DNA of 29,817 nucleotides from Mesotaenium endlicherianum. Lineage: Eukaryota; Streptophyta; Zygnematophyceae; Zygnematales; Mesotaeniaceae. The stretch is from assembly GCA_009602735.1 (NCBI GenBank), contig WELA01013860.1, positions 110,070 to 139,886 on the forward strand, written 5' to 3'. The notes beneath the pieces are model-generated. The model worked only from the letters and a program-made list of their open reading frames with translations. It had not been told where the DNA came from and searched no databases. Shown piece by piece: positions 29,186-29,817 of this stretch (position 1 is its first letter; every line of letters begins with the position of its first letter). Both the position numbers and the translations under genes were made by a program.

Positions 29186-29817
29186 GAATGAGCCATCTTG
29201 GTAGGTCTGTCCACCACCGTGAGTATTGCATTGTGGCCTCGAGGTGTCACGGGCAAGTCCACGATAAGGTCCATTGAGATGTCCGTCCATTGTCCTTCGG
29301 GGATTGGTAGTGGTTGGGGGAAACCTTCCGCCTTTTGCGATGATGGCTTAATTCTTTGGCATGTGTCACAGGTCCTGCAGTATTCCATGACTTGCTTAGA
29401 CATGCCTGGCCAGCAATACGTCCTGGCTAGAACGCCCGTGGTCCTTAGGATTCCGAAGTGTCCTCAAAGAGGGTTGTCGTGTGCTTCTCGTAGAAGCAAG
29501 AGCCGGAGGTCTAAGTCATTAGGAACACATCTCTGGCCCGTGTCTTGCCTCACCCAATAATTGCCTTCTTTCTTCTTGTATGGTTCCAAGGCTGCTTCTC
29601 CGTTCTTATAGTAAGGGTCTCTTTCATAGGCGACTGAAAATCGAGCTTCCAAATCGGTCTTCAGGGATGTCATCACTGCGTTTAATTGCAGTCTTGAGAG
29701 GGGGTCAGCCGGGTTTGTCTTGCCGGGCTGGTACTGAATCGTGATGTTGTATTGTTGCAAGTATCCGCTCCATCTTGCTTGTCTCCTTGAGAGATACGGC
29801 TGCGTCTGGAGGTGCTT
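29186..29817 (-). pseudogene. pol: Element E pol: RNase H end and integrase N-terminus
   Basis: Runs off the right edge. It encodes the end of RNase H with ITIQYQPGKTNPADPLSRL, then the integrase zinc-binding region (HDNPL, GHFG, CRTCDTCQ) and the start of the catalytic core (ISMDLIVDLP, first Asp) up to DRPTKMAH. A TGA at 29466-29464 falls between the two histidines of the HHCC motif in an otherwise continuous frame. About 14 residues are missing at the N at 29185. Confidence 0.87.

Larger units (their letters stand above)
18187..29817 (-). mobile_element. Element E: second Ty3/gypsy family, interrupted by element D and running off the window
   Basis: On the minus strand: RNase H end and integrase N-terminus (29817-29186), integrase middle (28988-28911), insertion of D (28910-20427), integrase remainder and chromodomain (20426-19455), a 3' non-coding region, PPT and 3' LTR (18689-18187). 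Its residues differ clearly from those of A-D (for example CDTCQRIKPSSQ and MSTAYHPQSDGQ). Its 5' LTR, gag and most of pol lie right of the window. If TTGTT (18182-18186) is its target site, the same five bases should follow the 5' LTR outside the window. Confidence 0.85.

Noticed and set aside
1..29817. CRISPR arrays, bacterial operons, rRNA or tRNA genes
   Set aside because: No regularly spaced short repeats with spacers and no cloverleaf or rRNA-like sequence noticed; the content is eukaryotic retroelements. The PBS is a tRNA complement, not a tRNA gene.

Overview
The window is nuclear DNA of a green-lineage eukaryote and consists almost entirely of nested, tandem and rearranged Ty3/gypsy LTR retrotransposons of the chromovirus type (pol ending in a chromodomain). 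The primer binding sites resemble the 3' end complement of plant initiator tRNA-Met (TGGTATCGGAGC, one mismatch to the usual TGGTATCAGAGC), which points to a streptophyte. I cannot place it further; a charophyte alga or bryophyte is only a guess. No host gene was recognised. Possible host DNA is limited to 14262-14988 and 17993-18186.

Layout. (1) 1-14261, plus strand: two elements of one family in a head-to-tail array sharing a middle LTR. Element A (1-5484, 5' end outside the window) is decayed. Element B (5485-14261) is nearly complete: LTR, PBS, gag, pol in the -1 frame, a third ORF (ORF3), PPT, LTR. (2) 14262-14988: GC-rich unassigned DNA between inverted LTRs. (3) 14989-17992, minus strand: element C, internally deleted to LTR, gag, pol start and truncated LTR. 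(4) 17993-18186: short unassigned stretch. (5) 18187-29817, minus strand: element E, a different gypsy family with a 503-bp LTR, running off the right edge. Its integrase is split by element D (20427-28910, minus; perfect target duplication CTTGT), a relative of A-C carrying a strongly diverged ORF3. D's reverse transcriptase is itself split by a 744-bp solo LTR of a third family (25833-26576; target duplication TCCTC). Six single-N assembly joints lie in 27008-29185, and one small gag piece appears to be misplaced there.

How the genes work together. Gag forms the particle and binds RNA. Pol (protease, reverse transcriptase, RNase H, integrase, chromodomain) appears to be made by -1 frameshifting at TTTAAAA followed by a 10-bp stem. 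ORF3 sits where retroviruses carry env but has no signal peptide or membrane segment. It has a charged coiled-coil N-terminus, a conserved globular middle and an acidic/basic tail. Its ATG lies directly after a well-formed 3' splice site in every copy, suggesting a spliced subgenomic mRNA.

The most interesting signal is ORF3: an unrecognised protein family kept open in B, found in two forms that share only roughly 40-50% of residues (by eye) although the adjoining pol genes are about 97% identical. This implies exchange of ORF3 as a module, or acquisition at a duplicated polypurine tract.
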